Assembly (NCBI GenBank): GCA_019649035.1
Contig: BMAT01006749.1
Location: forward strand, 69,567 to 105,586
Source of the DNA: Elysia marginata
Taxonomy: Eukaryota > Mollusca > Gastropoda > Plakobranchidae
Direction: 5' to 3'
DNA length: 36,020 bases
Shown here: positions 23,501 to 33,500 of the stretch, piece after piece
Layout: each line of letters starts with the position of its first letter
Numbering within the stretch: position 1 is the first letter of the stretch
Made by a program: the position numbers and the translations under genes
Notes under the pieces: generated by a model
Seen by the model: only the letters and a program-made list of their open reading frames with translations
Told to the model about the DNA's origin: nothing
The model's database searches: none

Positions 23501-26500
23501 TCTTCATAAAAGTTTCCATTCTTGACTAAGAACGTTCTCTTATTAAATGAGGTTTGGCGATACCATTCATTGCGTACCATAGGCGCTCAAATGACAGCAC
23601 AATGGCTGACAAACAAACGAATGTACAGTGAGAAAATATAATAGTGAGTGCAATTAATCAGAAGTTGGCAAACGAATCACTTCTAATTGTTTTCAGTAAT
23701 AAGTCGTTTAGCTTACGTCTGATTTTGCTAGACCTGTGTTTATTTATTTCAATTGATAAAACCTGCAATATTAGGCCTAGTATTTATACACTTCCCTGCG
23801 TCCCTTTTCTGTTCTTACAACAATTTAACCTGTTAGTCGTAGGCCTACTAATCTTAGAAGAGAAAAGCAATTATTATAAAAAGTGTTACAATTATAGTTT
23901 AAACAATGCCTGGTAGGCTACATTTTCTCTTATCAGATATACGAGTTACGATGTTTGCGTAAATATAAGTAATATAGGTCTGTAAATTTTCTGAACTGAG
24001 GAAACGATATAAAATGAAAGCTTTTGTTTCACAGGTGACGCATACTATAATCTTCACATCAAAGTTCTGGGGAGCCAAAGGTCGACTAAAGGTGATATTT
24101 ATGTACAACTGCGCAACATGAAAGGAATCAGGACCCGCAAAGTTTCTTTGATGGGAAGGTAGGTCTTCTCTAATGACCACTAAATTTCCGATTTGTCAAC
24201 TCTCAAGCAGCTGGCCTTCTTTAAAGCGTGTAGTTTTAAAAACTGCTTGACTTTTTTTTGTAAAGTCTAAGAAGATATTGTATTTATCCACATTACTTTT
24301 TCAAACTATAGAATCCTCATTTAGTTTGTTTTTCGTAGCTAGCCACACTCAAAACTTTAAGCGGTAGTCTATTTTTTAAAATAATCTGTGTAGCACAAAC
24401 TCAGAAGTTTTGTTCAGTCACATTGAGCTAGGCACCATTTGTGTATTTTTTACATTTTCATGGAACTCTCACCAAGTTATACTTTTTCGTATTAGACCTA
24501 ACTATTACACTGACTTGAGCTTTTTCTCGTACTTCATTTTGAGAATTTTCTACAGAACGAAAGTTCTTTCAAATAGCGGGAAGTGATTCTGAAACTAACT
24601 CAAACACGCATTAATAGGCTATAGGCTATTAACAGGCGCACTTTCGGTAAAGCCTAAAAGGCATGTTTATATTAAAGAACGACAACTTAGAGAATATGAA
24701 GACTTGTATGCTATCCAAAGGATAAAAAATTGTATTGTTTTTCTAAAATTTGGTGTTTTTAATATTAAGTATGTGTTTTGAACGCATTTGGTGAACACAT
24801 GAACATGTTTTAGACGTTTTTAAGCCCTAGTCATGCTAATATGGATAGTTTTGACATGTACCGAACCTGTTATGAAACTTTTTTTGGGTGAACGATCGTT
24901 GCAGGTGTAGATAACGCTATGAAATATTTACTTTTCCTGATATTTAAGGTAAAAATATGACTATTAACAGCAAAGTTTTACCATACTTTGAAACGATCAT
25001 AATTATTTCATTTTGCTCTGAAATCTTTCACATTGAAAAAGCGACAGCACAAGGAAAATAAGGACATATAAGCTCATAGATGAATTTAGACCAATTTGAT
25101 ATCTTAGGCTTACATCTAATCTTATTTCTTGTGTAAAACAAATTTTCACTATATGAGCGTGACTAAGCCAGAGATGGGTAAAGATAAATTATACCCATTA
25201 AAATATTGTGCAAAACACATATGCACAAGATGTTTCTTAGGTCAATTAAAGACCAAAAATACGATCACAATATAATGTTACGAAAATCAGTTAGATCCAA
25301 GAACAAATTGAGATAATGGCCATACAAACAAAATGTGTCGAGACCAGTGCCAATGAGGACAGGGTCGTACATTTTATTTTGATAAATGTATTTTAAAATA
25401 GATCTCTATGTCTATATATAAATATTAAATCGAGGGAAAGTCTAATATCTTCTAAAAAATTTGGTTATTACATTTACTTTTCAATGTTAAAAAGCTCGAT
25501 GAAATGCATAATTGTAAATTCAATATACCAACGCTTTGTAATGTGAAAATAATAAATTGCGACATCCGACTCATTTGCACTGATCGAGAGACAAAATTTG
25601 TCATTATAAAGTGCTGGCCATCTTAATACAGATGATCACTAAACAGTTAAGTGTGTTCCAGAGATGACAAGAAGATGGGCCGGGATGGCATCAACATGCC
25701 AATTGTGCTGGACAAATCTTTACAACAGCTCGGCAAGGATGGCCTTTTCATCGAGCTCACCTACAAAAAAATGTCGGCACCATGGTATGATTTTTGGACT
25801 GCAGCACAGAAAACTTTCCGCATTCAATCGGTCAAGTTGACAGAAGTCGCCACAGGTCAAAGGTAATTGCGAGTGATAGGTCGTAGGTATTTTATGTAAT
25901 TATCGTGGCGTTTATCGACAGTCTAAAATTGATTTCGACGCCGAAATCTCATTGAGTTAATTGAATGTTTCTTTTATACATGTACAGTGTTTTCATAGAT
26001 CTGTCTTATTTTTGACGCCCATTTTGTTCCTCCCTGTTCTTCTTGTTTTTGGTCACAATCAATCTCAGATGTCTTGAGTAAAAATGGTTTTCGTTATCAT
26101 TTATATGCTGATGACACCCCCCCCCCAGCTGTATAAATCAGTAAAAGCTGATGATTTGTTATGATTTATGCTCTTAACTGCATCAGTAAAGTTTTAGTCT
26201 GAACATTTCCAACAAACTCATTGTCTTAGGCACATAAAAAACCAAAAGATCATTTAGTATGTGTTGAGTTGTGGGGTGACATGGGTTTTGGCTTCGAACA
26301 AAACCTGTATGTTTCATAAAATTTGAATCAAATAACTGATTTTTAAAAAAAGGTGGCTTGTGAAGTTTCGAAGAATTTCCCAAATGAAACAATATTTACC
26401 AAGAACAAATGCAAACAAATGAACCAGCCCTCTGGCGTTGTAAAAAACAGACTAGCAGAACTCCCTTTTGGCCTTCGCTCTTAAAAATAAACTCGACCAA

Positions 26501-27249
26501 GTTAAAAAAGATCAGAACAATGTTGGTAAACTTATCGTGAAGTTATCATGAAAAACGCACATTATTTCACCTTTCAAGAAAGAGCTCCACTGGTTGCCAA
26601 TCACATCGCGCTCCTAGTTCTTAAAACCGCACCGTTTGCCTTTCAGTGCCGTAAGGATCAGCAGTTTTCCCTATAAAGGTGCAGAAACAAGGAAAGACCC
26701 TACATCTTCTAACCAAAACGCTAAGATTCTGTTATTTCTTCCGCCGAACAAATTCACACACTCGCTTCTTTTCAAAGTTTTGAAAATTTAGCTTTGTTTT
26801 ATCCTTGTAAAAAAACTTTTGAAAAGTACGTTCTGAAATAAAAATATCTTTACTTTGATTTTATTGCGAACAATGTTTGCTGGTTTACAAGCTATACCTT
26901 ATTTCATTCTATTGTGGTACTTTCTTTTTGTCATAGAAATTAAACATCATAATATAAGCACGACTAACAGCGTTAATCAGCCTCACCGTAAGTAATGTGG
27001 AAACGTTTTGAAACTGCGCCTCCAGAGTTTTCGTAGTTGCATTCATAAGACTACTTTCATTAGTGGAAACCTTCCATGGGTTTCTTTTTTTTTTTTTTTT
27101 TTTTTATCTAAATCGATATTTGTTTTTCTTACCCGCATGCATTGTCTTCTAGCATGGTATCATCTGGAACGCAGACGCGAGAATTACATGACAAAGTAGG
27201 GAATGTGATCACCTTGAAGCGAGAAGTCTTCACAGGAATCACCGGCTGA
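15425..27249 (+). CDS. Secreted pancreatic-lipase-family triacylglycerol lipase, complete, nine exons
   Basis: Exons are 15425-15467, 16827-17128, 18842-19076, 19482-19721, 20725-20822, 22896-23028, 24035-24158, 25662-25862 and 27153-27249 (1473 nt, 490 residues). The signal peptide is residues 1-21, and the mature start KEVCY resembles vertebrate pancreatic lipase. The oxyanion-region IIHG is at 92-95. The nucleophile is Ser172 in GHSLG, the acid Asp196 in GLDPA, and the base His281 in CSH; the 24-residue Ser-Asp step matches pancreatic lipase. LDPTDALFVDVIHTD (211-225) is family-typical. Cys257-Cys279 bracket a 21-residue lid, close to pancreatic lipase and longer than the short lids of related phospholipases A1. 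Residues about 351-490 form a PLAT/colipase-type beta domain. It likely hydrolyses dietary acylglycerols extracellularly; substrate and colipase dependence are inference. The usual VDW is VSW (123-125). Confidence 0.95.
15892..16092 (+). mobile_element. 5'-truncated SINE with perfect 12-bp target-site duplication (lipase intron 1)
   Basis: Matches the body and tail of the full copy at 34102-34371 with about nine differences in 195 bases, but lacks the tRNA head. TACACATACAAT is repeated exactly at 15880-15891 and 16093-16104. It ends in an ACCTTT-type tail. The truncation fits incomplete reverse transcription. Confidence 0.92.
16827..17128 (+). CDS. Lipase gene, coding exon 2
   Basis: Acceptor CGACAG, donor GTAAAT. 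Encodes residues 15-115: KEVCY, GCFNND, FHLYTR and KVIIHG, all alignable to the N-terminus of pancreatic lipase. Phase 0 at the end. Confidence 0.95.
17430..17583 (+). repeat. (ACT)n triplet array with GCT block (lipase intron 2)
   Basis: About 50 CTA units with occasional TGC/GTT variants, and a (CTG)5-6 block near the 3' end. The rest of intron 2 (17129-18841) shows no exon or element that I recognise. Confidence 0.96.
18842..19076 (+). CDS. Lipase gene, coding exon 3 (nucleophile serine)
   Basis: Acceptor CTACAG, donor GTAATT. Encodes residues 116-193: GDYNVIIVSW, then the alpha/beta hydrolase elbow MIGHSLGAH with Ser172. Joining exon 2 directly to exon 3 gives the same spacing as in vertebrate pancreatic lipase, so no exon is missing between them. 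Confidence 0.96.
19482..19721 (+). CDS. Lipase gene, coding exon 4 (catalytic aspartate)
   Basis: Acceptor TTTCAG, donor GTAAGT. Encodes residues 194-273: GLDPADP with Asp196, RLDPTDALFVDVIHTD, GHIDFYVNGG, and Cys257 at the start of the lid. Confidence 0.96.
20725..20822 (+). CDS. Lipase gene, coding exon 5 (catalytic histidine)
   Basis: Acceptor ACTGCAG, chosen over the CACAG seven bases upstream because only it keeps the frame. Donor GTAAGT. Encodes residues 274-306 with Cys279, His281 and the FPCENY block. Confidence 0.93.
21448..21570 (+). repeat. Tandem duplication, 72-bp period (lipase intron 5)
   Basis: The block AACT.TGAGAAC...CGGCCTAAAGTTATTTGG...CGTCGGTTAC occurs at 21448 and again at 21520. 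The second copy runs into the left arm of the adjacent palindrome. Confidence 0.85.
21575..21787. repeat. Near-perfect 100-bp inverted repeat (foldback) in lipase intron 5
   Basis: The left arm 21575-21674 and right arm 21688-21787 are reverse complements with essentially one mismatch, separated by 13 bases. No protein is encoded. It is probably a foldback element or MITE, or a local inverted duplication. Transcribed, it would form a long hairpin. Confidence 0.95.
21978..22100 (+). repeat. Direct repeat, 56-bp period, with (CTAGAT)n
   Basis: TGGGCCCTAGAAT...AGATTACAGGCGATC starts at 21978 and again at 22034. Each copy ends in several CTAGAT hexamers. The same hexamer recurs near 12830, 27720 and 30770. 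Confidence 0.85.
22896..23028 (+). CDS. Lipase gene, coding exon 6
   Basis: Acceptor AACAG, donor GTACGC. Encodes residues 307-350: the cysteine-rich CYQCGLSGC and GFYADDYP..TGKHYL, which closes the catalytic domain. A foldback palindrome begins 11 bases after the exon end. Confidence 0.94.
23040..23234. repeat. Foldback palindrome (MITE-like) beside the lipase exon 6 donor
   Basis: Arms of about 92 bases (23040-23131 and 23143-23234) pair almost throughout, with an 11-base loop. The outer part, GCCGCGAACAT and then CCGGTCC, is nearly identical between the arms; the inner part has small gaps. It starts 11 bases after the exon 6 end at 23028. Confidence 0.92.
24035..24158 (+). CDS. Lipase gene, coding exon 7 (start of PLAT-type domain)
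   Basis: Acceptor TCACAG, donor GTAGGT. Encodes residues 351-391, the first strands of the C-terminal beta-sandwich (YYNLHIKVLGS, GDIYVQLR). The start of domain agrees with pancreatic lipase. Confidence 0.92.
24159..25661. other. Lipase intron 7, no recognised element
   Basis: AT-rich unique-looking sequence. No repeat, open frame or element recognised on either strand. Confidence 0.5.
25662..25862 (+). CDS. Lipase gene, coding exon 8
   Basis: Acceptor TTCCAG, donor GTAATT. Encodes residues 392-458 of the PLAT-type domain (GLFIELTYKK, FRIQSVKLTEV). Confidence 0.92.
26010..26680 (+). mobile_element. Decayed L2/CR1-type LINE relic (lipase intron 8)
   Basis: The plus-strand reading gives TPILF, QSISDVLSKNGFRYHLYADD with the reverse-transcriptase active-site motif at 26104-26115, then the remains of NNKL..KT, QNNVGKLIVKLS and finally KELHWLPITSRS with LHWLP at 26585-26599. 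The order and the LHWLP signature are typical of the L2/CR1 group. A run of C directly after YADD and several stops and frameshifts show that it is inactive. It lies in the same sense as the host gene. Confidence 0.82.
27085..27105 (+). repeat. Poly(T) run upstream of lipase exon 9
   Basis: Twenty-one T residues lie 47 bases before the terminal-exon acceptor. They may strengthen the pyrimidine tract or mark an old antisense retroposon tail. Confidence 0.9.
27153..27249 (+). CDS. Lipase gene, terminal coding exon 9
   Basis: Acceptor TTCTAG, which completes the split Ser459 codon. Encodes 31 more residues, then TGA. The total length of 490 is normal for the family, and the poly(A) signal lies 155 bases downstream. 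Confidence 0.88.
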
Positions 27250-27403
27250 ACTTACCACCCTTCCCAGCCAACCATCTGCAAAAGCTTGTGGCAAAACGAC
27301 CCAAAGAACAGCACAGGATTACCACAGCAGTTTTCATCTGCAAAATGTTAGCTTTTACTTTATGGATATTTTCCAAATTAAATAGAATCTGCCAACCATG
27401 TCT

Positions 27404-27409
27404 AATAAA
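27404..27409 (+). terminator. Polyadenylation signal of the lipase gene
   Basis: Canonical AATAAA, 155 bases after the stop codon, followed about 20 bases later by a T/GT-rich element (TTTAAGTTTGTGTCTC). Cleavage is expected near 27425. Confidence 0.75.
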
Positions 27410-27425
27410 AGACGTCTTATTTTAA

Positions 27426-30400
27426 GTTTGTGTCTCGTACCATAATGTCCCTCAACTTTTTTTTCAGTGAAAAAGTCCATTAACTAACCAAAGCATAATG
27501 TACAGTATAATTTGATTTCGTGATGGAATACGGCCTTCTTCATTAAACAAAGTTTCTCAGTGTTTTCTTCTAAAAAAATCCATATCCACATCTTTACCTT
27601 CAAAGTTACTTGTTGCTCTTGTTTTTCATACAAAAAAGACAAAATTAGTAGAATTTTAATAGCAACCATGGTGATGTAACGTGTAATAATCTAGATTTAC
27701 AGCTAGAGAGAAGATATCTTGATCTAGAGTCTGAGTTAGGCCTAGATCTAGCTTAGTTTTTGGACGCCCCTTTTCTTCCAATTTTGGCTCTGCTTGTCAT
27801 TTTTCTGTTTTAGTCTTAGTTTGCCAAGTTTTCTTAAATTTGAAGGTCACTTTCCCCTTAATTGACAACATCATTGAATGCATGGCTTGAGTTTATGCTG
27901 TCCTCACAGAGTTATATCTGTTTTGAATGTTTTCATGTGTTGGTTAGATATAATAATATTCTTCTGTTCCCTCCATTTTAAAATACATAAAAATAGAAAC
28001 ATCCCTTCCTGACTACATATTCATCTGTATATCTGCACCACAATTGAGCATTTGAGATAGAGAGTAGACATGTCAATTCAATTTTATCAATTTCTTTTAT
28101 TAGCACTCATCTTTAGCCTATAATCATAGTCTGGGTCTATCTTCTCATCTAATAATCTTGATCATGTGTGATTCTTAAGATATATGAGGGTATGAGAAAA
28201 GCAAGGTGAAAGTAACTTATATCCTTTTTATTGCGTAAGATTAATTTTGATTCCTCCAGCCTTGGTAGATTTGAGTGACCCAGGGACGGAAGTCAGAAAA
28301 TATGATTTAAAAAAGAGTGAAAAGAGGCTCGTACAAAATGAAGCACTCACTGCAACTCAAGCTCCTTTGAGCCGATCTCCTTAGACATGCCACTCCTGAG
28401 TAAATAAAAGATATGTCTTTTTAGAGTGAATTAAAGACATGTCTTTTTAGAGTGAATAAAAGAAATGACAGGACAAATAGTGTTTGAAGCACCGTCAATA
28501 TTCAATATTTTGTGCATTCTTTAGTGTAAACCTGTAAATAGTGAGAAGGCAATGACAAACCGCAGACTCCTCATCAAATATCGTGCCATCTGGTCATTTA
28601 TCTCAGATCTGAGATTTAAGCTCTTGTTCTACTTTTATCACCCCCCCCCGAACAAAAAAAAAACGACAAAAAAGTAGCCCCATTGTCTTTTAAAGAAATG
28701 GTTTCTTTAAGCCTTATGCATACATGTGGATAGTGGTAACGTGGTATGTATTCAACCTTGATCCCAGCTTGAAATATCGGTTATTTCATCGTGTAATGTC
28801 TCTCAACACTTGTCTTACTTCTGTGTACAAGACAGGGTATTAAAGTCCCTGCGCCTCCACGACGATAACTTATGACATAATAACACCCATAGGCAGGGTG
28901 AGTATTACAGCAGACGGTTGGCTAATGGGTCATCAGTGCGCCTGTTTTTAAATAGTCATCCTGAATTTTCTCTCCTATGAGCCCCAGAGCGGGCCCGTAG
29001 CGCAAAAACTCTATTTTTTCTTGTACAATTATGTAGATGCATAATTTTGTGGTCTTTTAAGGCAAAAGTTACCTATATTCAATAAAAGCCCGCCTTGAGA
29101 GGTTTCCCCGACATAGTTGAGCGAGAGGGAAAACTTGCTCATACAGTTAAGGGTTCTCAATAGTCTATCGAGTTTCTCGGTACGTTTACCTGGTAATCTT
29201 GGAACTCTCCTGTTTGTCTATCCTCTCCCCGTGCCCCATAGATTTAAAGAGCAATAACTGGAAAATGTGAGTTTCCAAATAGGCCTACCTGCAACAGTTA
29301 CACGCTTTATTTGTTTTACACATGTCTGCACAGATGAGAGTAATTATTGCCAAGCTTGATAGTACTGGGATACCTTCTAAACAGTTTTTTTTTATTATTC
29401 TTGGTACCCCAAAAAAGATAAGGCACTACCTTCAAACTGGATGAGTGCAAGAGGTCAGTTCCTGCCAGGGGACTCTCGGTAAAACACTGTTTTGCCATAC
29501 ACTTAGGTAATCCATTTAGGTGAGAACAGAATTTATTGATCCATCGATTTCTGCATGCATGTGATCTGCGCTGGAAGAATGTAGCTTTCCTTTTTAATAC
29601 TTGCATTCGATTTTATTGAGTATGCTACATTCTTCTCGAGTTTTGGCTAATGCATGTGCTAGCACGGATTTATATTTCGCCTTTCTAGACAACCATTATC
29701 GAGGCATTTTAACATCGATTAGAGGCACCAAAATTCTTGATGTAGCCTAAGAAAAGAATTCAGCTGACTTGCTTTTCTGGTTCTGAGTTCCTCCAGCTTG
29801 TGATAAGGACAACAGTGAAACACTTTAATTTTTAATCCGACGTAGTAACACATGCACCTAGATCTAGTTGTTAGCATTTTTGCCGATGTGAATTGAGACT
29901 TTTGTGTCATTCCATGATTCCAAATAAATACCTAACAGATTCCAGAGCTTGGAAAAAAAAACTAAATTTATTCATTTGGTAACTTTTCGAAATAATTTTA
30001 TATTTTCTAAATATACCGTTTCGAACACATAGTTCTAGCAAAAAAAAACAAAAAAAAAAACAAAAAAAAAAAACGGGCTCGCTGCTGCATTTGCTTATGT
30101 TGGGTATCATCGATTTTCAGCCGATCTAAAAATTGCGCACCCTCTCGAAATTTGCATGCAAATCATCCTGAAAAGTGAATCGACTGCAACCATAAAGAGT
30201 TGAATGAATGGCTTAGGCTAATTCAGCGCAGTGATCAACGGAAGTGTGAATCGCGCTGCTACCGCAAGGGCTTTACATTCCTTTTTCGATATCTACTTCT
30301 AAATTTCTGAACAGTTACTGTTTGATACCGTGACATGCAGACGTATGATATAACACAACTTTATCTGTCTGACTGAACGCAGAAGCCATGAATTAGTGAA
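27426..30400. other. Intergenic region between lipase and gene 3
   Basis: No convincing exon on either strand. It contains a small tandem repeat (28398-28463), C-runs near 28641, CTAGAT hexamers near 27720, a 12-base hairpin (GAAGAATGTAGC at 29574-29585 against 29624-29635) and A-runs near 30040-30072. A 96-codon minus frame (29316-29606) shows no family feature. Confidence 0.45.
28398..28463 (+). repeat. Tandem repeat, 26-bp unit, about 2.5 copies
   Basis: Units of the form GAGT.AAT.AAAGA.ATGTCTTTTTA occur twice in full and once in part. Confidence 0.88.
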
Positions 30401-30525
30401 GTGTGATGAACAAATATAGAGCTAACTTTCCTTATCTATAGAGTAGAGTCTAGATCGGAATCCGGAAAATAAATAGCACTGATATATCAAGTGGAAAACG
30501 ACAACTTCAGCAACAAAGCACAAAC

Positions 30526-30528
30526 ATG
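30526..30528 (+). CDS. Gene 3, coding exon 1 consisting of the start codon only
   Basis: ACAAACATG is followed at once by the donor GTAAAT. Exon 2 is open from its first base in phase 0, so ATG plus exon 2 gives MTSVSPIHKK. The alternative is a non-coding first exon and initiation at the in-frame ATG at 31214. Confidence 0.6.
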
Positions 30529-33500
30529 GTAAATATCTTACGATGGATCCGGTCCTTCTAAGGGTTGGAATTTTATTATCTCGTCCAGAATGTCAGGAAA
30601 AAAACGCGAACAATTTTTTTTCATTAACCGAATTTATTCTCATTAGAGGGAGGTGTGAATATCAAAAATTCTCTTGAGCAGCCGCCTATGCTTTTTAAAA
30701 ACGCAACATATGGATCTATTTCAAAAAGTTAACTATAGGTTTTTGGACTCGGAAATATTATCATGCAATTAGATCTAGATCTAGGCCTAGCCTACATTAA
30801 AAAAAAATCTGGCACCACGTAGGCCTTGCGAACAATTATTCGCAAATTAAGCTCAAAATTCTTTTTTTTTTTTTAATAAACTGCAAACATGAGTCCCTCT
30901 ACCTGCAACGTGAAATGCTACATCATTCTCGATCTGCTCGTATGCAACATACCCTGGTTCAGAATTCAGTAATTTCCAACGGGGCATCATTATAAGCTAC
31001 CATGACAAACGCGCTCCACATTGTCAGTTAAGGTCTTTCATGGTTTTGGACTATACATCAATGCAGCCTTTAGACCAGTACATTGTGCCATACAATGATT
31101 CCATGCATAAGCTGTAGGGGTTAAGCACGGCCTCACAGGCAATTCTGTGTGTGTGTGTTCCTTCAAATCTCCAGACATCGGTTTCACCTATTCACAAGAA
31201 ACGGAGCACAAGGATGAGTTTCGCTTCGCGACAGTCCCTGGCCAACTTGATGGGCCGCAGATCCTTCGCTCCCAAGAGCTCCTCAGGGTTAGTGAATAAA
31301 GATCTAACTAACTTGGTGTTTTATTAGGCCGTGCTCACTTTTAGTTTCTCTTTGAAAATTAAATCATTTTGTTATTTTCTCTTGAAAATTACATTGTATT
31401 GTTATTTTCTGTTTGAAAATTAGATTATTTTCTTATCTGCATTTATTTTTGTGTCTAAAGAAGCTGCATTCAGTACTTGTTCAATAATTAAAAGACATAC
31501 AAACCAAGAAACAAAACCAACAAACCAACAAAAATGAAGCCCAAACCACAAATTAAGACCCAAACAAACATGCAACAATCTAAAGCAACGGACTCTTGCC
31601 TTTCTCTATTCCCTTTATTAAACTTAAAAAAAATCAACTTAAAATAGGGTAACTCAAATTTCGTTGTTCTGAGCCCAGCGCTGTTTTGACCTGTGTTGAA
31701 ATGGCCATTTCCTTTTTGTCTTTCTTCCCCACTACTGATAATGCAGAAGCAGTAAAAACATAGGCGTTTTCACCGATTCCCGTTGCTACAAGCACAGTCC
31801 CCGCGTTGGCCAACACCACACGTATGTGGGAGAAGAGCTCGCCAGATTTGAGGCAACGCAGTGGCGTGCCGCTTTCTCCGCCATGGGAGGACTTCGCCAG
31901 AGAGGGGTGAAGGCTCCCAAACCGTTCACTGTACTGAACAAGGCGCCATACCACTGCTCAAGTATGGGCAGAACGTTTGAGGTCAGATCTTTCTGTTTCC
32001 AGATTACTGTTCGAAACTTAGATCAGTCTCAACCGCACAGGGTAAAATAATGTTCTTCAGGAGAAAATGCATTGCACATTGACATTTCATGCGCTGTCAG
32101 AGATTAATGCAGGCGTTGCTGAATAAGCGTACATTTACATGAAATAAAAAGTAGACATTCAAAGTGGAAAGATCTTTCTAATGGACGCAAAGGCATGTGG
32201 AACGGGTGGTGGGGGGTTGAGTGGGGAGTGGGAAGGGGGTGGACTGAGAAAGAAAAGTGTGTGATCGGGTATTTCACAAATGTTTCGCAATCAGTCCAAA
32301 TGATTCTGATATCGGAAATTGTAAAGAAGAGAAAACTCAGAAAACCCCTTTTAAAAGTGATTTTCTCTATTATTTTAAATCGATCTAAGTTCCAAACCTT
32401 TTCTAAGAATTTGGACAATTTCATACATTTTTTGACGTTTTTACGCTCAAATGAGCCCATTTTTAAAACAACCAAAGTCTTGTAAAAGGAAATCTGCCAC
32501 ATCAAACTCTGAGCACAGGTTGCATGAGATGCCTGGTGAATGGTATACAGCTGTATATTGATGAGGACCCGAGAAAAGAACTGAATGTATTCCAATTACC
32601 ATGAGTGTTATAACACCCAACATAAAACAACTGAGACCGATTCAGTAAAAAAATTTTGAAAACTAATGTAAACCATGATTTTAAGATAAAGTTACTACAC
32701 AAAATAATGCCATATCAAAGTAATGCTGTCAGTAGTGCATTTAGATAAAGCAGAGATCTGCGATTAGAACTAAATTTAGGCCTTCTGATAAATATGTTTA
32801 CCGCTAGATGAAATTGTGGAAATTTTCACTGTTGCAGGTTCGTTACGGGGAGCTGATCAAGCTACAACCGCCGGTGTTCAGAAAAACCAAGAAAGCAGAC
32901 CGGCCGCAGATTTGCAACTGTAGGTTCTCCTCCTTTCTCGCCATTTTAAAGAACCTTTTGCTGACGTAAAGTCAAGGTTTAGTAGAAGCATATCGCCAAC
33001 ACGGTTTTGTGAAAATAAGAAACGTTGATGACGTAAATACTGCATAAAAGCAACACAGCTTGATAATTGTTTTGAACAGTAGACACATTCTGATCGATAA
33101 TGATAGAATTACAGAAAGGTCTGCAAAAGCTGCGTTTATTTACTTCTTGCGCCTCCTATTAACCCATTTATCTTTCTTTTTAAAATTAAACACTGGCACT
33201 AATTAAACTGTGATGTATTTCATATCTTTAGGTATTACCAAAGAAGTTTTACCGATATTCCAGGAGAAAAGAGTTACCGGGTATGTATGATTCTGGTTGC
33301 GTAGAATTCGTGGACTGAACATTCTATTGTTGCGTAGCTTACAAACAAACATAAGCAAGTTAGAATCCACAGCTGTCCGATAAACTTCTCGAGTATATTT
33401 GTGACAAGATTTAATATTCCCTTCTTGATCACGAAGGGATCATTTTCCTCCTCAAATCAAATATACAGATTTAAACAGAACTGACTCAAATGCAGTGAAA

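Noticed and set aside
32104..32595. 163-codon minus-strand frame in gene 3 intron 3
   Set aside because: It covers the G-rich tract, has no recognisable family feature, and a plus-strand gene spans it.
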